64,000 nucleotides of DNA from JOPF136 sp963773835 (GTDB lineage: Bacteria; Acidobacteriota; Terriglobia; Acidiferrales; UBA7541), in NCBI GenBank assembly GCA_963773835.1, contig CAVZCQ010000001.1:1364001-1428000 (forward strand), written 5' to 3'. Every line of letters starts with the position of its first letter. Position 1 is the first letter of the stretch. Both the position numbers and the translations under genes were made by a program. The notes below the pieces were generated by a model that saw only the letters and a list, made by a program, of their open reading frames with translations, did no database searches and was not told where the DNA came from. Positions 41,882-50,872 of this stretch are shown here, piece after piece.

Positions 41882-42945
41882 GTGAAACTCCGAGCCACGG
41901 GCTTCCGCGCCGGCTCCTGATTGTCCGGCTCAGCTCTTTGGGTGACATCATCCACGCGCTGCCGGTTGCTGCGGCGCTTCGCGCCGCGGCTCCATCCGCC
42001 TACATCGCCTGGCTGGTGGACGAACGCTGGCGCCCCCTGCTCGATCACGTGGAAGGAATCGATTCCGTCCTCTCCGTGCCCCGCGCCGGTTGGGAGGGAC
42101 TCCGCCGGGGCGTCGCTGGCATACGCGCGGAGGGGTTCGACTGCGTCGTGGACGTTCAGGGGCTCTACAAATCCGCTGTGCTCGCGCGCCTTTCCGGCGC
42201 GCCGCTGCGAGTGGGTTTCGACCGGACTGCGGCCCGGGAGAGCGGCGCATCACTGTTCTATACGCGGCGCGTCTCGCCGCCATTCGGCCATCGGATCGAG
42301 AAGAATCTGACGCTCGCGGCGGCCCTGGGCGCGCCGCCGCCATTCCCAGGCCAGCGCGCGCGCGCGCAATTCCCTCTGCACGTTCCATCGTCCGCGGAGG
42401 CCGGCGTCCGGCAAATGCTACGCGAACACGGAGTGACTTCGTATTTCATGCTCAGTCCGGGCGGCGGCTGGCTTTCGAAATGCTGGCCGGCGGAGCGTTT
42501 CGGCGAACTCCATCGCCGCCTCGCCGCTCGCCTCGGATGGCGCGGCGTTGTCAGCTACGGCCCGGGAGAGCGTGGGCTGGCGGATGCCGTCGTCGCCGCC
42601 GCTGGCACTCCCGCCCCGCTGCTGCTGGAGCTGGATCTGCTGCATCTAATGGCGGCGCTTCGCGGCGCGCAGTTTTTTGTCGGCGGCGACACGGGCCCGC
42701 TCCACCTCTCCGTCGCGCTCGGCACCCCGGTGGTCGGCCTCTATGGCCCCACGGACCCAGTCCAAACCGGCCCCTACTCGCATGACGATATCGTGGTGCG
42801 CAACGCGCGCCCGGAGGAGACCACCTATCGCCGGAAATCCTCCCACGCCCCTGCAATGCTCTCCATCTCTGTCGAGCAGGTAGAGGACGCCGTCGCCCGC
42901 CGTCTCGCCGGAGCCGGGTGCCGTGCCGGGGCCGCGCAGTCGTGA
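41878..42945 (+). CDS. waaC: Lipopolysaccharide heptosyltransferase I
   Basis: A GT9 enzyme that adds the first heptose to Kdo2-lipid A. The 355-residue protein opens LLIVRLSSLGDIIHALPVAA (the WaaC hallmark) and has CVVDVQGLYKSAVLARLSGA, FMLSPGGGWLSKCWPAERFG and FVGGDTGPLHLSVALGTPVV then GLYGPTDP. ATG 41878 overlaps the rfaE2 stop (ATGA). The gene order places both heptosyltransferases on either side of the ADP-heptose genes. Which heptosyltransferase acts first is family knowledge. Confidence 0.93.
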   Translation: MSETPSHGLPRRLLIVRLSSLGDIIHALPVAAALRAAAPSAYIAWLVDERWRPLLDHVEGIDSVLSVPRAGWEGLRRGVAGIRAEGFDCVVDVQGLYKSAVLARLSGAPLRVGFDRTAARESGASLFYTRRVSPPFGHRIEKNLTLAAALGAPPPFPGQRARAQFPLHVPSSAEAGVRQMLREHGVTSYFMLSPGGGWLSKCWPAERFGELHRRLAARLGWRGVVSYGPGERGLADAVVAAAGTPAPLLLELDLLHLMAALRGAQFFVGGDTGPLHLSVALGTPVVGLYGPTDPVQTGPYSHDDIVVRNARPEETTYRRKSSHAPAMLSISVEQVEDAVARRLAGAGCRAGAAQS

Positions 42946-43505
42946 CACCCGGGGACTCGCTCCCACCGCCCTGGCGGACGCGCTGGCGCGTGCGCGTCGG
43001 CTACCCGGTCGGAATTGCCTGCTTCCTGCTGGCCCATTCCGCTCCAAGAACGCTGGCCTGTGGCGGCGCACTGGCAGCTCTGGGGCTGCTGATTCGTGCC
43101 GCCGCTGCCGGCCACCTCCGAAAACACCAGACTCTCGCCACCGCCGGGCCCTACGCCTGGACACGCAATCCGCTCTATCTCGGCAGCCTGCTGCTGGGAG
43201 CCGGATTCCTGCTCGCCGCCGCGTCGTGGTTCGCCGCGCTCATCGCTGCTGTCTACCTCGCCGTTTTCTACCCTGGAGTGATGCGCCGCGAGGAAGAGGA
43301 ATTGCGGGCGGAGTACGGGGCCGCATTCGACGATTATGCGAGCCGCGTTCCCCTGTTCTGGCCCCGGCCGCCTTCTCGCCCCACCGAACCGGCGGAGCCG
43401 TTTTCCTGGAACCAGTACGGCAAGAACCGCGAGTACCAGGCGCTCGCGGGCACAGCTCTGGCCTTCGCAATTCTCGCGGCAGAGATGGTTTGGTGGGTTC
43501 GCTGA
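42942..43505 (+). CDS. ICMT/PEMT-family membrane methyltransferase
   Basis: A 187-residue polytopic protein of the isoprenylcysteine carboxyl methyltransferase/PEMT family. The membrane core (GYPVGIACFLLAHSAPR, ALAALGLLIRAAAAGHLRKH) precedes the AdoMet site motif TAGPYAWTRNPLYLGSLLLG and the C-terminal EEEELRAEYGAAFDDYASRV. The GTG start overlaps the waaC stop. The substrate is unknown; the operon suggests an envelope lipid or isoprenoid-linked molecule. A second member of the family occurs at 48121-48780. Confidence 0.85.
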   Translation: MTPGDSLPPPWRTRWRVRVGYPVGIACFLLAHSAPRTLACGGALAALGLLIRAAAAGHLRKHQTLATAGPYAWTRNPLYLGSLLLGAGFLLAAASWFAALIAAVYLAVFYPGVMRREEEELRAEYGAAFDDYASRVPLFWPRPPSRPTEPAEPFSWNQYGKNREYQALAGTALAFAILAAEMVWWVR

Positions 43506-43531
43506 ATCCGGGCCACGCGAGCGGTCGGGCG

Positions 43532-43792
43532 TCAGGCTGGACGAAACACTTCGCGGATCATGCGCTCGAATTGCGGCGCGTAAATCAGATCGAACGTCGG
43601 GCCCTTTCCGGGGAACAACCGCAGGGCCGCCATGCGGGTCGCCTCTTCCAGCGCACGCGCCTCTTCCATCGACATGCCGCCCTGCGCGATGCAGCTCAGC
43701 GCCAAATGTACGGTAATCCGCAGTCGGCGAATTCGCCTGCTCTCCTCCTGGATTTCTTCCGGGGAGGGTGACCTGGGGGTTTCCGCTTCCAT
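43532..43792 (-). CDS. Small conserved-looking hypothetical protein
   Basis: An 86-residue soluble, mostly helical protein (EEIQEESRRIRRLRITVHLA, LSCIAQGGMSMEEARALEEA, TRMAALRLFPGKGPTFDLIY, APQFERMIREVF). No domain is recognised. It is convergent with the LPS operon and divergent from the DUF2007 gene, with about 50 bases between the two starts. The codon pattern looks coding. Confidence 0.65.
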   Translation of the reverse strand: MEAETPRSPSPEEIQEESRRIRRLRITVHLALSCIAQGGMSMEEARALEEATRMAALRLFPGKGPTFDLIYAPQFERMIREVFRPA

Positions 43793-43842
43793 TAGAGCCT
43801 GTCTAGTCTATTATAGACGCACAGCGGGGAGGGGGGCCACGC

Positions 43843-44139
43843 ATGCCCGACTCCGGCAGTCGCGATCCCATCGTCATCGTTCATCGCGCTACTACATCCA
43901 CCGAGGCCATGGTCATCCGTGGCCTGCTGGAAAGCGCCGGCCTGAAAGTCCTCGATTTTGCTCCCGGCGAGCCGTTTCCCATGCACACGCCTCCAGCGGG
44001 AATGACGGACGGCGACATCGTGGTCCTGTCGTCCCAGGCGGAGGACGCCCGCCGCATCATCGCCGATTATCTGACCTCGGAAGAAGGCGTGGAAATCGAG
44101 TCCTCCGAGGACGAACAGCCACCGTCTGCGGAATCCTGA
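43843..44139 (+). CDS. DUF2007-type putative signal-transducing protein
   Basis: A 98-residue protein. VIVHRATTSTEAMVIRGLLE then SAGLKVLDF and IVVLSSQAEDARRIIADYLT match the small DUF2007 fold, a PII-like domain called putative signal transducing, in which the family typically has VxVy...SxxEAxlvrslLEsaGI. The acidic tail (EGVEIESSEDEQPPSAES) is disordered. Its role is unknown. It is convergent with comEC. Confidence 0.8.
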   Translation: MPDSGSRDPIVIVHRATTSTEAMVIRGLLESAGLKVLDFAPGEPFPMHTPPAGMTDGDIVVLSSQAEDARRIIADYLTSEEGVEIESSEDEQPPSAES

Positions 44140-44160
44140 CGGGCCCGGTCCCCATTCGTG

Positions 44161-46815
44161 CTAAATCGGCGGGTTCCCCTCTGTAAACCAGTGCACCGTG
44201 ATCTCCCGGCCGTCCGTCAGAACGGTGGTCGCGCCATTCCGGTCGGTGCGCAGCAGAAGCGAGCCGGTTCCGCGGAATTCATCCAGCACGCTCGGATTGG
44301 GGTGCCCGTACGGGTTTTCCGCACCGGCGGAAATCACTGCCACGCGCGGCGAAACTGCATCCAGGAAGGGCAGAGTGGTGGACGTTTTGCTCCCGTGGTG
44401 CCCCACTTTCAAGAATTCGGCATGCAGTAGGTCCCCCCTCGCCAGCAGTTCGCGCTCCACCGGCCGCTCGATGTCTCCCGTCAGCAGGTAGGCAATCTTT
44501 CCGAACACGAGACGCAGCACGAGCGAATCGTTGTTCACCGCTTTCTCCGCAGGCGGCTCTTCGCCCGGCCATAGAAACGTTCCCTGCACGCCCGCCCAGT
44601 TGAAGGAATCTCCTCGAAGCTGGTGGACGACGGGCACGTGATGCGCGCGCGCCTCCACCTCCAGCGCACGGAATCCGGATGAGGTAATCTCGCGCCCCAG
44701 CCACAGCTCTCCCACCTGGAAATCATTCAGCACCGAATACAGCCCGTCCAGATGATCCTGATGGCCGTGGGTCAGCGCTACCACGTCCAGGCGTTTCAAC
44801 CCGCGTTCCCACAGATAGGGCGCCACCACCTCCTCTCCGACGTCGAATTCCGGCTGCCCCGTTACCCGCGACATTGCCGCCAGCGCGCTGCCGCCTCCGT
44901 CCACCAGCAGCGTTCGCCCATCGGGAAACACGACCAGAATCGAATCGCCCTGTCCCACGTCGATCACCGTCGTTTCCAGATCCCCGCGCGTCAGCCGGGG
45001 CGCGAAAGGATATGTAGCCACGCAGCACAGCAGCGCGCCGCACGCCACCGCGCTCCCGGCGGTCGCGGACCGCAACCATGCTCCGTGCGCCGGCCTTTCG
45101 TCATTCGTCGCGTGCGCCCACCGCCACAGACATGCGGCGAGAGCAATGAATGCAGCCACGCACGCCGCAATGAGCCATTCCGGCGGGCCAGGAATTCGAT
45201 AGGACAGCCGCGGCAGGGCCGCAAACCATCCGACACTTCTGGTCAACGCAGCCACCAGCCAACCCAGCACTGCGGCGAGCGGCCTCGCCAACGCCAGGGA
45301 AACGCTCCCCAAGGCCAGGCACAAAAATCCCAGCGGCACTATCAATCCCGTCAGGGCCACAGCCGGAAGATTTGCCACCGGCCCCGCCAGCGCCACGCGG
45401 TGAAAATACAACGCCAGCAGTGGCAGCAATCCCACCTGAATCGCCGTCGAAATCACCAGCAAATCCCACAGCGCCAGGCCCCAGCGCGCCGGGGTCACCA
45501 GCATCGCCAGCGCGTGGGGCCCCAGACGCTCCGGGAGCCGCCACTCCAGCCGGTCTGCGGCCTGTTCCCGCAGCAGCATGCGGAGCTGTCCCGGTCCCGG
45601 CGGAAACAGCGGGTCGCGAGTTTCATCGCTCACGTGCGCCAGCGCCCGCCGGTACGGCGTCGTCGTTCCCGCCACCAGCGGCACTCCGAGCGCGCCAATC
45701 GCCGCGACCGCCGCAATTGAGAGCTGGAAGCTCGGATCGAACACCGCGGCCGGATTCGCGCACAAAATCACCATGGCCGCGACGGCCAGCCCGTTCAGCA
45801 CCGCAGGCCGCCGGTAGAAGAACGCCGCGCAGAGCACTGCCGCAGCCATCAGCGCCGCGCGTAGAATCGGCGGGCGTTCCTCCACCACCAGCACGTAGAA
45901 GGCGAGAACGGCCAGCGTCGCCAGCAGGGTCGCCTCCATGGGCAGCCGCATTCGCCGCCCCAGCCAGAACACGAACGCGGCCAGCGCCGCCACGTGCAGC
46001 CCTGCCACTACCAGCACGTGGTATACGCCCGTCTTCTGGAATTTCTCCGAGACGGGGTGTTCCAGGAATCCGCGGTCGCCGAGCAGCATTGCGCGCAGCA
46101 CAGCGTCCGCGTCTGGGGAGCCTGCGAAGAGTCCGTCGAGCGTGCCAAAAAAATGATTCCGCACGCGCGCGAACCGCTCGGTCCATCGGACTCCGTCCCG
46201 TGCTGCTCCCAGCCGCGTCAGCAGGCTGCCGTCGCGAAGCGAACCTTCCAAATCGATCCCCTGCCGCTGGAGGGCGCCCCGCTCGTCGAAAGCCCCGGGG
46301 TTCAGGTAATTCCGCGGCACGCGCGCGCGCACCAGCAGCTCCACGCCGTCACCGGGCTGCGCGTCGGGCGGCGGTACCCATGGCCGCGAGGGATACTGGC
46401 GCAACGTCGCGCGCAGTCCGCCACTGACGGGCACTGTCTGTCCCGCGACGGATACGGTTTCCAGCTCCACGTCGTAGCGGATTCCCGAAGGCAGCCGCGA
46501 TGGCCCCTGCCGCAGCCGGCCCCGCCACCGCAGCGGTTCACGCGCATCCAGCTTTCCGGCGGCGATGAGCGTCGCGGCATTGTCCGCGCGAACGTCCCGC
46601 CGGTGGACCTCCGCCGCCACAGCGCCCAGAGCCAGCCACGCCGCCAGTCCCGCCAGCCACGCGCCGCGCAGAGCCCTCCGCCGGAGCAGCAACAGACCGG
46701 CGAGCAGCGTCGCCGCCAGCAGCGCGCTCCCAGTCACGGGCGACGGCGCGGCCCAATGGTCCGCCACAATGCCGCAGGCCAGCGCAATCGCCGGCCACAA
46801 CGCAGGCAGCCTCAT
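44161..46815 (-). CDS. comEC: DNA internalization-related competence protein ComEC/Rec2
   Basis: The 884-residue polytopic channel for single-stranded DNA uptake. The N-terminal membrane segments and DUF4131-type OB region (to about 200) lead to the Competence domain (about 225-500; HPVSEKFQKTGVYHVLVVAG with LHVAALAAFVFWLGRRMRLP is the family signature). The C-terminal metallo-beta-lactamase-like domain (from about 610) has GDSILVVFPDGRTLLVDGGG and the metal motif LTHGHQDHLDGLYS. The ATG overlaps the rlmD stop by 4 bp. All three expected domains are present, so the strain may be naturally transformable. Confidence 0.93.
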   Translation of the reverse strand: MRLPALWPAIALACGIVADHWAAPSPVTGSALLAATLLAGLLLLRRRALRGAWLAGLAAWLALGAVAAEVHRRDVRADNAATLIAAGKLDAREPLRWRGRLRQGPSRLPSGIRYDVELETVSVAGQTVPVSGGLRATLRQYPSRPWVPPPDAQPGDGVELLVRARVPRNYLNPGAFDERGALQRQGIDLEGSLRDGSLLTRLGAARDGVRWTERFARVRNHFFGTLDGLFAGSPDADAVLRAMLLGDRGFLEHPVSEKFQKTGVYHVLVVAGLHVAALAAFVFWLGRRMRLPMEATLLATLAVLAFYVLVVEERPPILRAALMAAAVLCAAFFYRRPAVLNGLAVAAMVILCANPAAVFDPSFQLSIAAVAAIGALGVPLVAGTTTPYRRALAHVSDETRDPLFPPGPGQLRMLLREQAADRLEWRLPERLGPHALAMLVTPARWGLALWDLLVISTAIQVGLLPLLALYFHRVALAGPVANLPAVALTGLIVPLGFLCLALGSVSLALARPLAAVLGWLVAALTRSVGWFAALPRLSYRIPGPPEWLIAACVAAFIALAACLWRWAHATNDERPAHGAWLRSATAGSAVACGALLCCVATYPFAPRLTRGDLETTVIDVGQGDSILVVFPDGRTLLVDGGGSALAAMSRVTGQPEFDVGEEVVAPYLWERGLKRLDVVALTHGHQDHLDGLYSVLNDFQVGELWLGREITSSGFRALEVEARAHHVPVVHQLRGDSFNWAGVQGTFLWPGEEPPAEKAVNNDSLVLRLVFGKIAYLLTGDIERPVERELLARGDLLHAEFLKVGHHGSKTSTTLPFLDAVSPRVAVISAGAENPYGHPNPSVLDEFRGTGSLLLRTDRNGATTVLTDGREITVHWFTEGNPPI

Positions 46816-48119
46816 GGCGACTGCTCCCGCCGCCGCAGCCGCACCAGCGTTTCCAGATGAAAGCTCTGCGGGAACATGTCGAACAGCTCTACGCCCGCCA
46901 GCTCATACGTCTCGCACAGTCCTTTCAGATCCCGCGCCAGGGTTGCCGGGTCGCACGACACATACCGGATTTCCTCGGGCCCCACAGCCGCCAGTCGCGC
47001 GCGAACCGCATCCGGAAGTCCCGCCCGCGGCGGATCCAGAAGAATCAGGTCCGGCCGCTCGTTCCACCGCGGCAGAAAATCCTCCGCGTCCTGTGTGTGC
47101 ACTTCGATCTCGCCACTGCCTTTCTCCGTTCCGCGCGCATTGTCCTCCAGGTCGCGCGTCGCCGCCGGGTTTCCTTCCACCGCCACCACGCGTTCAAATG
47201 CCTCCGCCAGCGGGAGCGAAAACAACCCCACCCCGGCATAGAGGTCCAGCGCCAGCCGCCCGCGGGCATCCGCCGTTGCCCGCCTCGCCAGGGTCTCCAC
47301 CACGAACCGGTTCACCTGGAAGAACGAGAGGTGCCCTACGCGGTATCGCCGTTCCCCCACGCGATAGCGCAAATACCCCGGTCCCAGCAGCTCGAACCGG
47401 TCGCGGCTTCCGTCGTGCAACAGCAGACTCTCGATCGCCGGGACCGCTTCGCGCAGCCGCCCTCCCAGCGCCTCTGCTGTCTTTCCGCCGAAATTCGTAA
47501 ACGAGGCGCCCAGCAGAATGCGGTCATCCTCCCCATCCGCAAAGGCCTCCAGTTCCGCCAGCGAGGCGGGAACTTCCCGGCGCTCGAGCACCCCGCGAAG
47601 CCGCGCCAACGTATCCTCCAGCCGCGGGCTCAGTATGGGGCACTGCTCTACGGGGCACAGCGCCTGCGATCCCGCCTCCAGGTAGCCGATCACCGTCGCG
47701 CCGTCGCGCGTTTGCCGCACCTTCCACTGCGCGCGATTCCGGTAGCCGAACGCCGGCGACGCGTGCACCTCCACTGGCCCGGCCCACCGCACGCCGCCCA
47801 GCCGCGAGAGCGTCTCCAGCAGAATTTCCTTTTTGTAGGCCAGTTGCGCGTCGTACGGCAGGTGCTGGTAATGGCATCCGCCGCAGCGCGTAAAATAGGG
47901 ACACCGCGCGGCCACCCGCCCCGGCGACGTCTCGACGAATCTCTCCACACGTCCGCGCGCGAATTTCTTTTTCTGCGCCTCGAGCCGCACCTCCACCGTT
48001 TCTCCCGGCGCAACAAACGGCACGAACACGGCCACGCCGTCCGCATGGCCCATCCCCTCGCCGCCATACACGAGTTTTTCGATTTTCAATTGCACGGGAA
48101 CCGCCGCTGCCGCGCACAT
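46812..48119 (-). CDS. rlmD: 23S rRNA (uracil-C5)-methyltransferase, RlmD/TrmA family
   Basis: A 435-residue enzyme that methylates uracil in rRNA. The N-terminal TRAM domain (IEKLVYGGEGMGHADGVAVF) precedes an iron-sulfur region with cysteines CPYFTRCGGCHYQHL and later CPVEQCPI. The Rossmann methyltransferase follows, with LALDLYAGVGLFSLPLAEAF (AdoMet), ILLDPPRAGL and the catalytic-Cys motif YVSCDPATLARDLK. RlmD and RlmCD cannot be told apart with certainty. The start lies 1 bp after the ICMT stop region, and the stop overlaps comEC. Confidence 0.9.
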   Translation of the reverse strand: MCAAAAVPVQLKIEKLVYGGEGMGHADGVAVFVPFVAPGETVEVRLEAQKKKFARGRVERFVETSPGRVAARCPYFTRCGGCHYQHLPYDAQLAYKKEILLETLSRLGGVRWAGPVEVHASPAFGYRNRAQWKVRQTRDGATVIGYLEAGSQALCPVEQCPILSPRLEDTLARLRGVLERREVPASLAELEAFADGEDDRILLGASFTNFGGKTAEALGGRLREAVPAIESLLLHDGSRDRFELLGPGYLRYRVGERRYRVGHLSFFQVNRFVVETLARRATADARGRLALDLYAGVGLFSLPLAEAFERVVAVEGNPAATRDLEDNARGTEKGSGEIEVHTQDAEDFLPRWNERPDLILLDPPRAGLPDAVRARLAAVGPEEIRYVSCDPATLARDLKGLCETYELAGVELFDMFPQSFHLETLVRLRRREQSP

Positions 48120-48120
48120 C

Positions 48121-48780
48121 CTACCAAACCCCGGGCAACAGGCGGTGCCGCACGCGTGCGGCGTACTCGGGGTATCCCGGCAGGTTTTGCTTCAGAAACG
48201 CATCTTCCGTCACGACCCGATAGAGAAGGAACGGGAGGAAGGGCAGGAGCACCACCTCCGCGGCCCATGATCCCAACGCAATTCCGCTGGCCAAACAGAG
48301 GACGATCGTCGCCGCATACCCCGGATGGCGCACCCAGCGGTAGGGGCCGCCGGTCACCACGGTCTGCCCGCGCTCTGTTTGAATCCTTACTACCGAAGAG
48401 TAGAACCGGTTCACGTGCATGGCCCACACCACCACGGCAAAACACAGCGTGAACGCGACAAATGCGATGCATTCAACGGCCACCGGGATTGGCGGCGTCC
48501 AACGGTAGCGTCCCGCTTCGATCCCCGCCACCGCTAGGTGCGCCACGAACAGCGCAGAGAGGATGTGGAGACTCCAGGGCCGTCGCCTCCCACCTGGACG
48601 GACGCGTTCCTTATACAGGCTGGGATCGAGGACGAATACTGCCACCAGCATGGTCACGACGTAAACTCCCAGGTAGGCCCACAGGCGCGGGACGTCAATT
48701 CTTCCTGCAGCGCCGAACAGCACTCCGCCCAGCACGATCGCGAAACCGCAGACCTGAACGAACATCACCCAGCGTTTCAT
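48121..48780 (-). CDS. ICMT/PEMT-family membrane methyltransferase
   Basis: A 219-residue polytopic protein. Membrane segments (VQVCGFAIVLGGVLFGAAGR, LWAYLGVYVVTMLVAVFVLD) precede the AdoMet site GGPYRWVRHPGYAATIVLCL and the end FLLYRVVTEDAFLKQNLPGY, then PEYAARVRHRLLPGVW. These are the isoprenylcysteine carboxyl methyltransferase/PEMT signatures. Substrate unknown. It is first in a run with rlmD and comEC. Confidence 0.85.
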   Translation of the reverse strand: MKRWVMFVQVCGFAIVLGGVLFGAAGRIDVPRLWAYLGVYVVTMLVAVFVLDPSLYKERVRPGGRRRPWSLHILSALFVAHLAVAGIEAGRYRWTPPIPVAVECIAFVAFTLCFAVVVWAMHVNRFYSSVVRIQTERGQTVVTGGPYRWVRHPGYAATIVLCLASGIALGSWAAEVVLLPFLPFLLYRVVTEDAFLKQNLPGYPEYAARVRHRLLPGVW

Positions 48781-48834
48781 TGCACCCTCATCCCCGCAGG
48801 CCGCGGCCGATGGCCGGAAAATCTGCTTTCAGCG

Positions 48835-49590
48835 TTATATGAGATAAAAAAGGCTGAGCCGCGGCAGCCCGTATGCCTCCATCAGCCGCCGCCGCAGATA
48901 TTGCTGCTCCAGAAGCGCCAGTTGTTCAGCGGTCATTTTTCTCCGGTACGGAGCGAGCCGACGATCCATCTCCCTCCGGATTTCCAGCACCGTTGCATCG
49001 TCCGCGCCCGCCTGCAGCGCGGCGTAGAGCCCGTCTTCGAGCACCGTCAGCCGCCGCTCCAAATCCTCCAGGTCGAGATGCGCCTCCGCGTTGAGACCCC
49101 CCCGGCATTCCTCCAGCCGCGTCACCGTATCCGCAATCCGCCGCGCTAATCCGTCCGCCGCGGGACTGCGCCCGGCCCCCGATCCCACGCGGTCTGCCGC
49201 CTCGCGCAGGCGCGACGCATTGCGCGACAAATATCCCTCCAGCTCCTCCCGTGAAAATGGCTGTGCCGCAGCTTTCTGCTGGCCGGCCGCTGGCGCCTCA
49301 GGGCCGCGGCCCGCAGCCGCTTCCTGCGCGGCAATCGCTGCATCCAGCACCGCGTCCACGCAATACGCCAGGCTTTTCAGCGGCCGCCCGCTGGCCCCCC
49401 GCCGCGACCGCGCGTAACTCTCGAACGCTGCGTCAATCCCTTTCAGCACCACCTCCACCGGAATGTCGGCTTTTTGCCAGCTCTCCAGAATCGCCCAGTC
49501 CAGCGGCGACACCAGGATCTGCGCCCCGCGCTTCCGCCAGAAGTACTCCTCGATTTCCGTGAAATAATTGAAGTAATTGAACGCCGTCAC
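48835..49590 (-). CDS. Conserved hypothetical protein (helical, DnaD/replication-like opening)
   Basis: A 251-residue soluble protein starting at GTG 49590 (M/V-TAFNYFNYFTEIEEYFWRKR). The N-terminal part continues GAQILVSPLDWAILESWQKA, DIPVEVVLKGIDAAFESY, a pattern I associate with uncharacterised acidobacterial proteins. The rest is helical with an Ala/Pro-rich middle and a coiled C-terminus (DLERRLTVLEDGLYAALQAG, LLEQQYLRRRLMEAYGLPRL). The longer frame upstream is only the 74-bp repeat array read through. No function can be given. Confidence 0.7.
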   Translation of the reverse strand: MTAFNYFNYFTEIEEYFWRKRGAQILVSPLDWAILESWQKADIPVEVVLKGIDAAFESYARSRRGASGRPLKSLAYCVDAVLDAAIAAQEAAAGRGPEAPAAGQQKAAAQPFSREELEGYLSRNASRLREAADRVGSGAGRSPAADGLARRIADTVTRLEECRGGLNAEAHLDLEDLERRLTVLEDGLYAALQAGADDATVLEIRREMDRRLAPYRRKMTAEQLALLEQQYLRRRLMEAYGLPRLSLFYLI

Positions 49591-49623
49591 GCCCGTAATT
49601 CTAGCCCCGTTTCCCAGCCCACC

Positions 49624-50095
49624 GTAGGGGCACGGCATGCCGTGCCCTCTTCTTCCTTCCCTCTCGAAGAACGACAAGCGGACGGCGACCCCGGAACAGA
49701 GGGCACGGCTGTGCCGTGCCCTCTTCTTCCTTCCCTCTCGAAGAAAGACAAGCGGACGGCGACCCCGGAACAGAGGGCACGGCTGTGCCGTGCCCTCTTC
49801 TTCCTTCCCTCTCGAAGAAAGACAAGCGGACGGCGACCCCGGAACAGAGGGCACGGCTGTGCCGTGCCCTCTTCTTCCTTCCCTCTCGAAGAAAGACAAG
49901 CGGACGGCGGCCCCGGAACAGAGGGCACGGCTGTGCCGTGCCCTCTTCTTCCTTCCCTCTCGAAGAAAGACAAGCGGACGGCGACCCCGGAACAGAGGGC
50001 ACGGCTGTGCCGTGCCCTCTTCTTCCTTCCCTCTCGAAGAAAGACAAGCGGACGGCGGCCCCGGAACAGAGGGCACGGCTGTGCCGTGCCCCTAC
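49624..50095. repeat. Tandem array of a 74-bp unit containing a REP-like palindrome (six copies)
   Basis: Units begin (CTCTCGAAG) at 49661, 49735, 49809, 49883, 49957 and 50031, exactly 74 bases apart and nearly identical. Copies 4 and 6 share GCGGCC where the others have GCGACC, and copy 1 has ACGACAAG for AAGACAAG. Each unit contains AGGGCACGGCTGTGCCGTGC CCT, a 10-bp stem with a 3-base loop. A leading palindrome of the same family (GGGCACGGCATGCCGTGCCC, 49628-49647) and a terminal one bound the array. The array lies in the divergent interval between the hypothetical gene and the AlkA-like gene. The near-identity points to recent expansion. Confidence 0.92.
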
Positions 50096-50138
50096 AAGAG
50101 TTGCATCGTGAGCGGCACGCACGTATCGTCATTCGTCC

Positions 50139-50789
50139 ATGTCCCACCGCGCCGCCGTCCGCCATTTGAAGCGCGCTGATCCCGTGATGCGCCGCATCAT
50201 TGAACGCGTCGGCCCCTGCCTCCTGCACGAACGCGTCCAGACCAACCGCCTGCGGACGCTGGTCGCCGCCATCATTGCGCAGCAGATCTCCTGGCACGCC
50301 GCCCGCACCGTGGAGGCGCGCTTCTGCGCTCTCTACGGCTGCGACAGCACCAATCGCCGCAGCAAATTCCCCCGACCGGAGCAAATCCTCGCCACTCCCG
50401 TGCGCCGGATGCGCTCCGCGGGCCTCTCGCGCCAGAAGGTCCGTTACATCCGCGACATCGCCGCGCGCGCTTTGAGTGGCCAGCTCCCTCTCGCGCGCCT
50501 CGGCCGGATGAATGACGACGCCATCATGGAGCGGCTCACCGCGGTGAAGGGAATTGGCCGGTGGACGGCCGAGATCTTCATGATGTTTTCACTCGGACGC
50601 CCCGACGTGCTGCCCGTGGACGATTTGGGCCTCCAGCACGCCATCCGCGTCGCCTACAGACTGCGACGCATGCCGTCCGAAAAGAAGATGACGGAGCTCG
50701 CCGAACGGTGGAGGCCCTACCGCAGTGTCGCTTCGTGGTATCTGTGGCGCTCGCGCCGTGACCAGAAAAAAGCAGCTAAGCAACAATAA
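50139..50789 (+). CDS. DNA-3-methyladenine glycosylase II-like protein (HhH-GPD, AlkA-type)
   Basis: A 216-residue base-excision-repair glycosylase. It has LVAAIIAQQISWHAARTVEA, typical of AlkA, the helix-hairpin-helix LTAVKGIGRWTAEIFMMFSL, and the catalytic Asp in GRPDVLPVDDLGLQHAIRVA. No iron-sulfur cysteine cluster follows, which fits AlkA rather than MutY or Nth. It lacks the AlkA N-terminal TBP-like domain, so it resembles the short Mag-like forms. Substrate alkylated purines are assumed from the family. The 5' side is the 74-bp array. Confidence 0.88.
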   Translation: MSHRAAVRHLKRADPVMRRIIERVGPCLLHERVQTNRLRTLVAAIIAQQISWHAARTVEARFCALYGCDSTNRRSKFPRPEQILATPVRRMRSAGLSRQKVRYIRDIAARALSGQLPLARLGRMNDDAIMERLTAVKGIGRWTAEIFMMFSLGRPDVLPVDDLGLQHAIRVAYRLRRMPSEKKMTELAERWRPYRSVASWYLWRSRRDQKKAAKQQ

Positions 50790-50838
50790 GCGCCCGAGGA
50801 CGGCGGCCGTCAGCTCCCGGCACCCGATCCGGAATCCC

Positions 50839-50872
50839 AAGTGGGACAGGCATTCTTGCCTGTCTCCCCCGC
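50839..50872 (+). repeat. REP-like hairpin element, family 2, copy 1
   Basis: GACAGGCA-TTCT-TGCCTGTC (50845-50864) is a perfect 8-bp inverted repeat with conserved flanks AAGTGG and TCCCCC. It lies just after the AlkA-like stop. Copies of the same family sit at 55059-55092 and 56004-56023, each downstream of a gene. Confidence 0.8.

Noticed and set aside
49624..50095. CRISPR array
   Set aside because: Units repeat head to tail with a fixed 74-bp period and no variable spacers; no cas genes are nearby.
49587..50384. Several long frames on both strands through the 74-bp array
   Set aside because: The 74-bp unit has no stop in several frames, so reading through it gives repetitive pseudo-proteins in changing frames; only the genes on either side are real.
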